In this document: in pieces, positions 7,340 to 14,303 of the stretch
How the letters are laid out: each line of letters starts with the position of its first letter
How positions within the stretch are numbered: the first letter of the stretch is position 1
NCBI GenBank assembly: GCA_011321895.1
Contig: DROK01000033.1
Span: 1-16,610, forward strand
Length of the DNA: 16,610 nucleotides
Direction: 5' to 3'
DNA from: Thermodesulfatator atlanticus
Lineage (GTDB): Bacteria > Desulfobacterota > Thermodesulfobacteria > Thermodesulfobacteriales > Thermodesulfatatoraceae
Notes under the pieces: model-generated
The model's input: the letters and a program-made list of their open reading frames with translations, nothing else
What the model was told of the DNA's origin: nothing
The model's database searches: none
Position numbers and translations under genes: made by a program

Positions 7340-8482
7340 ATGATTAAATTGGTAAGCCCTTATCCAGAACTTGAAATCATTCGGGGAGAGAAGATCCTCT
7401 ACGGTAAGTTTCATGCTCCTCACCTGGTCCTTTCCACCTGTCGGGTAAACGGGGGTTTTAGGGAGGACCTCCTTTATCTTGCCAACCATCAGGCCTGCGA
7501 ACCCAAGCCCTGTCCGGGCCGAGAACACGGAAAATGCCTGGCGGTACGGGACCCCGAGACCTACCACCGCCTGGTTTGTGAATACCACGGCCTCCCTCCA
7601 GAAAAGACAGCGCTTCTTGGCACCGCGGCCAACATGACGCTTGCCGGGCTGGCTGAAGAGCGCTTCTCCCTGCCCGGAGGAGAGGAGCTTCTTGTCTTTT
7701 GCGCGGCCACCGCCGGGGTGGAAACCAACGCCGGGCGCGCCGGAGACCCGGCTCAGGTCTATGAATGGGAAGGTAAGTTTGAAAAGGTGGGAACTATTAA
7801 TATCCTTCTTTTTGTAAACCAGGAGCTAGCCCCTTGTGCCCTGGTGCGGCTGGTCAAGATGGCCACCGAGGCCAAGACCAGTGTCCTTCAGGAGTTACAC
7901 GTCCCTTCCCGCTATTCCCGGGGGCTTGCCACCGGTACCGGGACGGACCAGATAGGGATTGCCTCTCGCAAGACCGGGCGCATTCCTTTGCGCGGAGCAG
8001 GCAAGCACGTAAAGCTTGGAGAGCTTGCCGCGAGAGCGGTGCGCCGGGCTGTGCGCGAGGCCCTGGCGCGCCAGAACAAGCTTACCCCGGAGACCGTACG
8101 CTACGCTCCCAAACTCCTTGAACGCTTCGGTCTGGGCGAGGAAAAGTTCTTTGCCCGCTTAAAGGAATACCTTTCCGAGCCGCACCTCACCTGGCTTTAC
8201 CGCAACCGCCACGCCGTGTTAAGCGATGCCCGTCTCATCGCGGCCCTTCTGGCCTATCTGCACCTCATAGACCAAAAAGACTGGGGAATCCTTCCGGAGG
8301 ATTCGGCCCGTGAGGCCTTTCTCTGGCAGGCGGCCTTGCTCGCCGCAGCCCTTGCCGGGAAGACAGCGGGTTTTGAGACCTTTTTGGCCGAACTTGCCTC
8401 CACCCGGGACGAGATAGAACTCCTCCTTAAGGCTCTGGCCCTTGGTTTCCGCCAAAAATGGGAGGTCCCATATTTCAAATAA
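7340..8482 (+). CDS. cbiZ: Adenosylcobinamide amidohydrolase CbiZ with C-terminal extension
   Basis: CbiZ removes the aminopropanol or nucleotide-loop arm from (adenosyl)cobinamide or cobamides, yielding cobyric acid for rebuilding with the cell's own lower ligand. The family marks are seen: LSTCRVNGGFREDLLYLANHQ near residues 31-51, GTAANMTLAG, CAATAGVETNAGRAGD (121-136), NILLFVNQELAPCALVR and the signature GLATGTGTDQIGIAS (195-209), followed by the helix LGELAARAVRRAVREAL. The protein is 380 residues, whereas the CbiZ domain is finished by about 243; the remaining 137 or so residues are helical and unassigned. A Cys-rich stretch (C53, C58, C66) follows the N-terminal motif. No good ribosome site is visible before the ATG at 7340. 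It probably acts with the btuB-cobN operon, from which the toxin-antitoxin pair now separates it. Its stop overlaps the next, convergent gene by 8 bp. Confidence 0.9.
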   Translation: MIKLVSPYPELEIIRGEKILYGKFHAPHLVLSTCRVNGGFREDLLYLANHQACEPKPCPGREHGKCLAVRDPETYHRLVCEYHGLPPEKTALLGTAANMTLAGLAEERFSLPGGEELLVFCAATAGVETNAGRAGDPAQVYEWEGKFEKVGTINILLFVNQELAPCALVRLVKMATEAKTSVLQELHVPSRYSRGLATGTGTDQIGIASRKTGRIPLRGAGKHVKLGELAARAVRRAVREALARQNKLTPETVRYAPKLLERFGLGEEKFFARLKEYLSEPHLTWLYRNRHAVLSDARLIAALLAYLHLIDQKDWGILPEDSAREAFLWQAALLAAALAGKTAGFETFLAELASTRDEIELLLKALALGFRQKWEVPYFK

Positions 8483-9518
8483 GAGGCTTTATCCGGCCTC
8501 GTACGGCCCAGACATAGAAGTGTCGGCCATATTTTAGACCGATACCCACTGCGCCTTTGGTGAGATAAAGGGCCCAGGCCCAGAGAGGGTCATAGAAGCT
8601 CGTGGTAGAGGACCAGTAAAATTCCCTGACTCCAAGGAAGGGATGGGCCTGGGAAAGGGCCGGGGAGTGGTATTCTGCATCCACCAGGCTTTCAAGTTCA
8701 TTGATATTGGGGAGTCGCCAGTCCGAAAAACCGCCGAATTTTTGGCGGTTGAGTATGCTAACTACGGAAAAGGCCTCTTCCCAGGTAGTGAGCCCCGGGG
8801 CCAGGTCCGCACACCTGGTCCAGAAAAGCCCGGTGAGACGATCATGGACCACCTCCCCGTGGATTTCAAAACGCGGCTCTGGCCAGGGAACCCCGCTGAG
8901 GAGTTCGCCGTCCTGTCCGGTGCCCGGGCAGGAAACCCTGCGCCCCTGCGCATCATAACAGCTACGCTGACCAGTAGCCGGAAATAGAAACTTTCCCCTT
9001 ACTGGCCAGACCAGGCGCTCGTCTTCTTTGTGGCTGTAAAACATCCGCCCGCCCCCGAAGTGTACATTCCAGGCGTAACGAGGATTTATGGCGGCAGTGG
9101 TGGAGGTCCAGTACCAACCGTGGAAGACCCCTTTAAAAGGGGGGCCCGGGGGAAGCACCGGATTTTTGGCCTGAAAGAAGACCAGGCTGCGCAGTTCACG
9201 CCGGTTGGGGAGCCGCCAGTCCGAAAAACCGGCAAAATCTTCCTGATTAAGCCGTTTTACTGCTTCAAGTGCCTCTTCCCAGCCCATGGGAAATTCAAAA
9301 AGGGAGGCGTTTTGTGGCCAGATGAGCCCGGTTAAAAGGTCATGAACCAGCTCCCCTTTTACTTCAAAGCGAGGGGTGGTAGAAATCCCCTGTCGGAATT
9401 CCCCGTCTTGTCCAGTGCCCGGGCAGGGAATTTCCTGCCCCCGGGTGTCATAACAACGGTCCTGACCAGTGGCAAGAATCATCCTGGTTATTTTAAACAA
9501 AGATCCCTCTAAAAACAC
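8475..9518 (-). CDS. Tandem DUF1566 (Lcl C-terminal) domain protein
   Basis: The protein has up to 347 residues and is made of two copies of one module (about 14-175 and 176-347). Each copy has the order TGQ..CYD..G...CPGTGQDGE, a D.LTGL.W block, GFSDWRLPN..EL.SLV, a YW(T/S)STT segment and a final VRG. This is the DUF1566/Lcl C-terminal pattern, seen in surface and lectin-like proteins; ligand unknown. The DNA keeps traces of the duplication, such as 18 identical bases at 8716-8733 and 9214-9231. The start is uncertain: the longest frame opens with GTG at 9518 preceded by AAAGG, while ATG at 9482 (MILATGQDRC) would begin right at module 1. No signal peptide is apparent with either start, which is odd for this family. 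It is divergent from the phosphatase-kinase pair and may belong to that system. Confidence 0.8.
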   Translation of the reverse strand: MFLEGSLFKITRMILATGQDRCYDTRGQEIPCPGTGQDGEFRQGISTTPRFEVKGELVHDLLTGLIWPQNASLFEFPMGWEEALEAVKRLNQEDFAGFSDWRLPNRRELRSLVFFQAKNPVLPPGPPFKGVFHGWYWTSTTAAINPRYAWNVHFGGGRMFYSHKEDERLVWPVRGKFLFPATGQRSCYDAQGRRVSCPGTGQDGELLSGVPWPEPRFEIHGEVVHDRLTGLFWTRCADLAPGLTTWEEAFSVVSILNRQKFGGFSDWRLPNINELESLVDAEYHSPALSQAHPFLGVREFYWSSTTSFYDPLWAWALYLTKGAVGIGLKYGRHFYVWAVRGRIKPLI

Positions 9519-9624
9519 TAGCCTTTACGCTCTTTTATGGCCTTTTGGCTTTCGTGTTCCAAGATGGATTTACAAAGTAAAATGGTAGTAATTTTCCGCT
9601 AATTTTGCCTGGAGTGGCTGAAAA
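9519..9624. other. Divergent intergenic region between DUF1566 gene and phosphatase gene
   Basis: This 106-bp AT-rich gap must hold the start signals of both divergent units. It contains a short inverted repeat TTTAC-AAA-GTAAA (9569-9581) and a GGAG (9612-9615) about 10 nt before the phosphatase ATG. I cannot name a convincing -35/-10 pair. Confidence 0.45.
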
Positions 9625-10392
9625 ATGCTCATCAAACATTGTGCTCGCACCGATATAGGATTGCGCCGGCCAAGAAACGAAGATCATTACCTGGTGGTGG
9701 ACCAGCCTTCCTCTTTGGGAAGACTATGGGCTGTGGCTGATGGCATGGGCGGACACCCCGCAGGAGATCTTGCTAGCCGCCTGGTATGCGAGGCCCTGAA
9801 AGAGAGCTACTTTGCCCCTTTGAGTCTGAAAGAACAGCTTCTTTATCGGCTCTACCCCCGGGCCTTGCTTAAACGGCTGGAACGGGCGGTGGAAAAGGCC
9901 CAGATAAGGCTTTTACGCTATGAGGAGACCCACCCGGAAAGCGAGGGTTTCGGGACTACCCTTTCAGCCCTGGTACTCAAAGGACGATACGGTTTCATCG
10001 CCCACGTAGGAGACAGTCGTATCTATCGTCTTCGGAAAGATAGCTTAACCCAGCTCACCACCGATGATACCCTGGTACAGGAGATGGTAGAAGAAGGTGA
10101 GATGACCGAGGAGGAGGCCCGTACCAGTCGTTACCGTCACATTCTCACTCAAGCCATGGGCGGGGGTTACGAAAAAGTGGCCTGTTTCACCATAGACGTT
10201 CGCCCAGGAGATATTTTTCTTCTTTCGACCGACGGACTCCACGACCTGGTGCCCCACCGCATAATCCGGGAGATCCTTACGGATTATCCTCCCCCGGAGG
10301 TGTGCGACCTTTTGGTGGAGGCCGCTTTGGCGCGGGGAGGGCGGGATAACGTCACCGTGATTGTCGTTTGGGTAGGAGACAAAAATGAGTAA
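9625..10392 (+). CDS. PP2C-family (PPM) serine/threonine protein phosphatase
   Basis: This 255-residue cytoplasmic enzyme would remove phosphate from Ser/Thr residues, probably including those placed by the adjoining kinase. The bacterial PP2C (Stp/PrpC) motifs are complete: RPRNED (15-20), DGMGGHPAGD (39-48), GFGTTLSALV (108-117), AHVGDSRIYRL (126-136), LTTDDTLVQEMVEEGEMT (144-161), LTQAMGG, STDGLHDLVP (201-210) and GGRDNVTVIVV (238-248), which supply the metal-binding Asp residues. GGAG lies about 10 nt upstream of the ATG. The last 8 bp overlap the kinase start (ATGAGTAA), so the two are translationally coupled and likely form a phosphatase/kinase pair. No membrane segment is present. Confidence 0.95.
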   Translation: MLIKHCARTDIGLRRPRNEDHYLVVDQPSSLGRLWAVADGMGGHPAGDLASRLVCEALKESYFAPLSLKEQLLYRLYPRALLKRLERAVEKAQIRLLRYEETHPESEGFGTTLSALVLKGRYGFIAHVGDSRIYRLRKDSLTQLTTDDTLVQEMVEEGEMTEEEARTSRYRHILTQAMGGGYEKVACFTIDVRPGDIFLLSTDGLHDLVPHRIIREILTDYPPPEVCDLLVEAALARGGRDNVTVIVVWVGDKNE

Positions 10393-12220
10393 AGAAAGGC
10401 CCTTGCTTCCCATAGGTACGGTTCTAAATGGCAAGTGGGTCATTTTGGAGTTTATCGCCCGGGGAGGAATGGGAGAGGTCTACCGGGCCCATCAGATAAA
10501 CCTCAAAAGGGACGTAGCTATTAAAATTGTCTCCCGGGAGTGGCTCAAGACCTTTATCGATGATCCCGAGGAGCTGGAAAGTGCCCTGCGCCGTTTTCGT
10601 CAGGAAGTGGAGACCATGGTTCAGATCAGACACCCCAACGTGATCCAGATCTACGATTATGACAAAGCCCGGGTAGAGCTCCCGGAGGGCCAGGTAGAAG
10701 TGGAGTATATCGTGCTGGAATACATTCCCGGGCGTACTTTGCGTAGCACCATGCGGGAGGAGGGTTTTTATCCCTCAGAAAAAGAAACCCGTACTTGGAT
10801 CGAGAAATATTTCCTTCCCGTGCTTGAGGGGGTCAAGACCATCCACCGGGCCGGTATCTTTCACCGAGACCTTAAACCTGAAAATATCCTCCTTGATGGA
10901 GAAATCCCGAAGATAGCAGACTTTGGCCTGGCCCGTTCCATCAAACTTGAATCCATCACCTCTTCTCTCGAAATAAAGGGTACTCCTACTTACATGGCCC
11001 CGGAACAGTTCGTGGATTTTAAGGGCACTGATCAGCGGGCAGACATTTATGCCCTGGGAAAGATCCTATATGAAGCTGTAGCGGGAAAAATCCCCCCTTC
11101 GGCTCGTCCTTTCACTCAGGTGGGCCTTAAAGAAGCCCCCACTCCCTTTTTCCAGGTCCTGGACCGCATAATCCGCAAGGCTACCAAGGAAGACCCTGAC
11201 AAACGCTTCACCTCGGTAGAAGAAATGGAAAAGGCCCTAAAAGAGGCCTTGGCCCTTCAGGGAAGGGAAAAGGCTCCACCCTCCAAAGTTCGCTCAAAAC
11301 CATCCCTGTGGCTGGCCACAATCATCATCGTGATCCTTTTGCTTTTAGGAGGAACTTTCTATTATCTGTGGCAGAGGATACATAGCGGGCAGCACCACGA
11401 AGTACAACTTGCCCTTTCGCCAGAATTAACCCGCCAATTCCCTGCCGTTAAGATATCTTCCGACGGAGCGGTAATGCGCCTCCTTCCCGGAGGAGAGATA
11501 AAGGTTCCTCCGGGCTTCTTGGGGCCAGCTTCCCGAACGGTAACCCTCAAGCCTTTTTACCTTGACGAATACCCGGTTACTAACCACCAATACGTGATTT
11601 TTCTCAATGAGGTGTCTTCCCAAATTCGGGTAGAAGACGGGGTCGTTAAACAGGGCGATCAAGTCTGGCTTTATCTGGGCAAAGTGAGTGAAAATTACGA
11701 ACCCATCATTTACGAAGGTAAAAGGTTTTTGGTCCAGAATCCGATTTACGCCTCCTGTCCAGTAGTACGGGTAACGGCTCTTGGAGCCCTGGCTTATGCC
11801 AAACATTACGGCAAGCGACTCCCCACCAAGGTAGAATGGTTTTATGCCCTTACCGAAGGCCGAGGGTTAAGGGGTTTGCAACTAGAAGTGCCTGAGGATT
11901 TTTATAAGCATTTTGAGTTGCCGGTAAGTGTAATGGACTTGAAACCCAACGCTTTAGGGATTCGTGGACTTAGTACCCATTTCGGCGAGTGGGTAGAGGA
12001 TAGTGTTCTGCCTTCCCCGAAGGCGGAAATAGTCCTTATAAGTGGCCTGAAACTACATGAACCTTCACAGACTTTGAGTCTGGCTCCGGTTAAACGGATG
12101 CCCTGGGAGGCCTTTGAAGAAGTGGGCTTCCGTTGTGCCCAGGATGCCAAGCAATCAGAACCAAAGATTGAACCCAAGGCCCCAGAAATAATCCGAATGC
12201 CAAAAAGCCCTGAGACTTAG
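10385..12220 (+). CDS. Transmembrane Ser/Thr protein kinase with C-terminal FGE/sulfatase-modifying-factor-like domain
   Basis: This 611-residue protein begins with a Hanks-type kinase domain (about 15-290): Gly loop ARGGMGEVY (25-33), VAIK with K47, HRDLKPEN (160-167), DFGLA (179-183) and MAPEQ (204-208), so it looks active. One transmembrane helix (about 308-329) leads to an outer domain at about 370-585 resembling formylglycine-generating enzyme: KPFYLDEYPVTNHQYVIFLN (389-408), YAKHYGKRLPTKVEW (471-485), NALGIRGLSTHFGEWVED (522-539) and GFRC (581-584). The catalytic cysteine pair of true formylglycine enzymes is not apparent, so the domain is probably a sensor or binding domain. A Pro/Lys-rich tail ends the protein. 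Kinase-FGE fusions are known in other bacteria. It overlaps the phosphatase by 8 bp and its 3' end overlaps the convergent multicopper oxidase gene by 66 bp. Confidence 0.92.
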   Translation: MSKERPLLPIGTVLNGKWVILEFIARGGMGEVYRAHQINLKRDVAIKIVSREWLKTFIDDPEELESALRRFRQEVETMVQIRHPNVIQIYDYDKARVELPEGQVEVEYIVLEYIPGRTLRSTMREEGFYPSEKETRTWIEKYFLPVLEGVKTIHRAGIFHRDLKPENILLDGEIPKIADFGLARSIKLESITSSLEIKGTPTYMAPEQFVDFKGTDQRADIYALGKILYEAVAGKIPPSARPFTQVGLKEAPTPFFQVLDRIIRKATKEDPDKRFTSVEEMEKALKEALALQGREKAPPSKVRSKPSLWLATIIIVILLLLGGTFYYLWQRIHSGQHHEVQLALSPELTRQFPAVKISSDGAVMRLLPGGEIKVPPGFLGPASRTVTLKPFYLDEYPVTNHQYVIFLNEVSSQIRVEDGVVKQGDQVWLYLGKVSENYEPIIYEGKRFLVQNPIYASCPVVRVTALGALAYAKHYGKRLPTKVEWFYALTEGRGLRGLQLEVPEDFYKHFELPVSVMDLKPNALGIRGLSTHFGEWVEDSVLPSPKAEIVLISGLKLHEPSQTLSLAPVKRMPWEAFEEVGFRCAQDAKQSEPKIEPKAPEIIRMPKSPET

Positions 12221-14290
12221 GCGGCGGTTGAGTATGTAGCTCAAGCCTGCCTCACCTTCCCACTTCTCCCAGGTGTCATATTCTGCGTAGCCTTCTAGGG
12301 AAAGTCTGGGGGTCAAAGGCAGGTGTTTTTCCAGGCCAAACCGGGTGCCACCGTCGGTATCTACCCAGAAATAGGACCTAAAATTTAGGGGCAAAAGATA
12401 GGTGAAACCTACTATGCCTCGGGTCTTGTCTTCTTCATTGGCCAGGAGATCCGCGCCTGCAAAGAGGGTAAAAAAGCGGTTGAAATATCGCTCTACCAGA
12501 AAGACCCATTCGGACTCCGTTTCCGGGACCCCTTCCCAGCCAATCTCCCATACGGCCCTTAAGTTCCACCGGGTATTTGAGAGGTTCAAGTATCCTTCGC
12601 TCATGTTGGTGGCCAGGGAGGCTTCCGCCCAGGCGTACCAGTGATCTTGGGAAAGGAGAGGCCTTATCTTCTTGACGGCTGGCGGAGGAGAATACCCCTC
12701 GTAGTGCACCACCCGGGCCATGCCGCTCTTTAGGTGGTAGAGGATATGGCAATGAAAGAACCAGTCTCCCATTTCGTTGGCGGGAAACTCGATTACCGTG
12801 GTGCTCATGGGAGCCACGTCTACCGTATGTTTCCAAGGGGCATAAGGTCCTTGGCCGTTTAAGACCCGGAAGAAGTGGCCGTGAAGATGCATAGGGTGGT
12901 GCATCATGGTCCGGTTAACCATTATAATCCGGACCACTTCTCCCTTCCGGATACGAATGACGTCACTTTCCGATAGGGCCTTTTTGTTCATGAACCAGAC
13001 GTACCGTTCCATGTCCCCGTCCAGGGTTAGGCGAATGATCCGCACGGGTTTTCCTGGTGGAGGTGCGGTAGGCTTTATGGCTCGCAGAAAGCGATAAGGA
13101 GGCCAGGGGCGGCGAGGGTCCATTCCATCGAGGGCCAGTTTGGAACGGGAGGTCATTTTCCCGTGTCCCATCTTCATGTGCGCCATCATTTTGGGGTGGT
13201 CAAACTTGCCGGCCTTTACCGCGGCGTCTGACATGCCCATGACCGCTTCCGGTTTCACCGCTAACACGGATTTAAGGCTTACTTTTCCCATGGTGTAATA
13301 GAGGTTTGGGGAAGGGAGGTCTGGGGCCGGGTGTTTGGGCCCCTGGCCGAGCCAGAGTGAGGCGTAGCCGGTGTTGTCCTGGGCGGTAGCCCTAAATTCA
13401 AAGGCCCCTCCTTCGGGAACCGTAATAATTACGTCATAAGTCTCAGCGATGACCATCAAGAACCGTTTAAGCTTTACCGGCTCTACTTCCTGGCCGTCAG
13501 CAGAGACGATGGTCATAGGGCCACCTGCAAATTCCACGTAAAAATTGGTTCCTGCACCGGCGTTGATGATTCGAAGGCGGATCTTCTCCCCGGGCCGGGC
13601 GGGCAGGGTATCTTCGGGCTTGCCGTTTATCAAAAAGGAGTCATAGGCAATGTCCGAAAGGTCCATGGGAGGCATACGCAAGAGTTCCCGCTTGAAGAAA
13701 TGCTTGACCATGCCAGCCTTGAGGGCCCCCGAAAGGCTTTGGGCGGTGCCCTTTTTGATGTTGTACCACTCGCGCCCGGCCTTAAGGGTGCGCAGAATTT
13801 CGTCTGGATTTTGGTAGGTCCAGTCCGAAAGGACGACCACGTAATCTCTGTCGACTGAAAAGCGTTCTTTTTGGGGGCGGATCACTATGGCGCCGTAAAC
13901 GCCCCTTTGCTCCTGGAGGCCGGTGTGAGAATGGTACCAGTAGGTGCCGCTGTGGCGAATAGGAAATTCGTAGGTAAAGGTGGTTCCAGGCTTAATAGGC
14001 GGAAAACTTACGTAAGGAACTCCGTCCATTTCCGGGGGGACCAGGATTCCGTGCCAGTGAATGGAACTTTCTTCAGACATTCGGTTTTCTACTTTGATCC
14101 TGGCTAGCTCTCCTTCTTCGAAATAAAGGGTAGGCCCTGGGATCTGCCCGTTAATAGTCATGGCTTTGATGGTTCGTCCTTTTATGGTGACCGGGCGTTC
14201 TTCAAGCACCAGATGGTATTCTCTGACCTTGGCCTGAACCCATCCGGCCCAAAGGAGAAAAAGAAGACTCATCCCCAAAAGTTTCTTCAT
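12155..14290 (-). CDS. copA: Multicopper oxidase (CopA/PcoA type) fused to a CopB-like outer-membrane beta-barrel domain
   Basis: This 711-residue exported protein should oxidise Cu(I) or sequester copper outside the cytoplasm. Residues 1-20 form a Sec-type signal peptide; the twin-arginine motif usual for CopA/PcoA is missing. Three cupredoxin domains follow with all four copper motifs: HWHG (78-81), HSHTG (120-124), HPMHLHGHFF (465-474) and HCHILYH (513-519) with axial M524. A Met/His-rich insertion at about 350-390 (for example MMAHMKMGHGKM) is typical of copper-resistance oxidases. After residue 545 comes an extra domain of about 165 residues with alternating, aromatic-rich strands ending in Phe, resembling the barrel of CopB (PcoB), normally a separate protein. 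GAGGAG lies 8 nt before the ATG and the gene follows the ATPase by 13 bp. The fusion is clear from one uninterrupted frame; the membrane location is inferred. Confidence 0.9.
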   Translation of the reverse strand: MKKLLGMSLLFLLWAGWVQAKVREYHLVLEERPVTIKGRTIKAMTINGQIPGPTLYFEEGELARIKVENRMSEESSIHWHGILVPPEMDGVPYVSFPPIKPGTTFTYEFPIRHSGTYWYHSHTGLQEQRGVYGAIVIRPQKERFSVDRDYVVVLSDWTYQNPDEILRTLKAGREWYNIKKGTAQSLSGALKAGMVKHFFKRELLRMPPMDLSDIAYDSFLINGKPEDTLPARPGEKIRLRIINAGAGTNFYVEFAGGPMTIVSADGQEVEPVKLKRFLMVIAETYDVIITVPEGGAFEFRATAQDNTGYASLWLGQGPKHPAPDLPSPNLYYTMGKVSLKSVLAVKPEAVMGMSDAAVKAGKFDHPKMMAHMKMGHGKMTSRSKLALDGMDPRRPWPPYRFLRAIKPTAPPPGKPVRIIRLTLDGDMERYVWFMNKKALSESDVIRIRKGEVVRIIMVNRTMMHHPMHLHGHFFRVLNGQGPYAPWKHTVDVAPMSTTVIEFPANEMGDWFFHCHILYHLKSGMARVVHYEGYSPPPAVKKIRPLLSQDHWYAWAEASLATNMSEGYLNLSNTRWNLRAVWEIGWEGVPETESEWVFLVERYFNRFFTLFAGADLLANEEDKTRGIVGFTYLLPLNFRSYFWVDTDGGTRFGLEKHLPLTPRLSLEGYAEYDTWEKWEGEAGLSYILNRRLSLRAFWHSDYFWGLGFNLWF

Positions 14291-14303
14291 CTTTTTTCTC
14301 CTC

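Noticed and set aside
6832..7347. A 171-codon + strand frame across the cobN-cbiZ gap
   Set aside because: It is antisense to the toxin-antitoxin pair, Ser/Phe-rich without domain signals, and is explained by the AT-rich genes on the other strand.
11495..12139. True formylglycine-generating enzyme activity in the kinase C terminus
   Set aside because: The catalytic cysteine pair is not seen and the domain sits behind a transmembrane helix in a kinase, so a sensor role is more likely.
8475..12220. Diversity-generating retroelement targets
   Set aside because: There is no reverse transcriptase, template repeat or adenine-rich codon pattern at the gene ends within this window.
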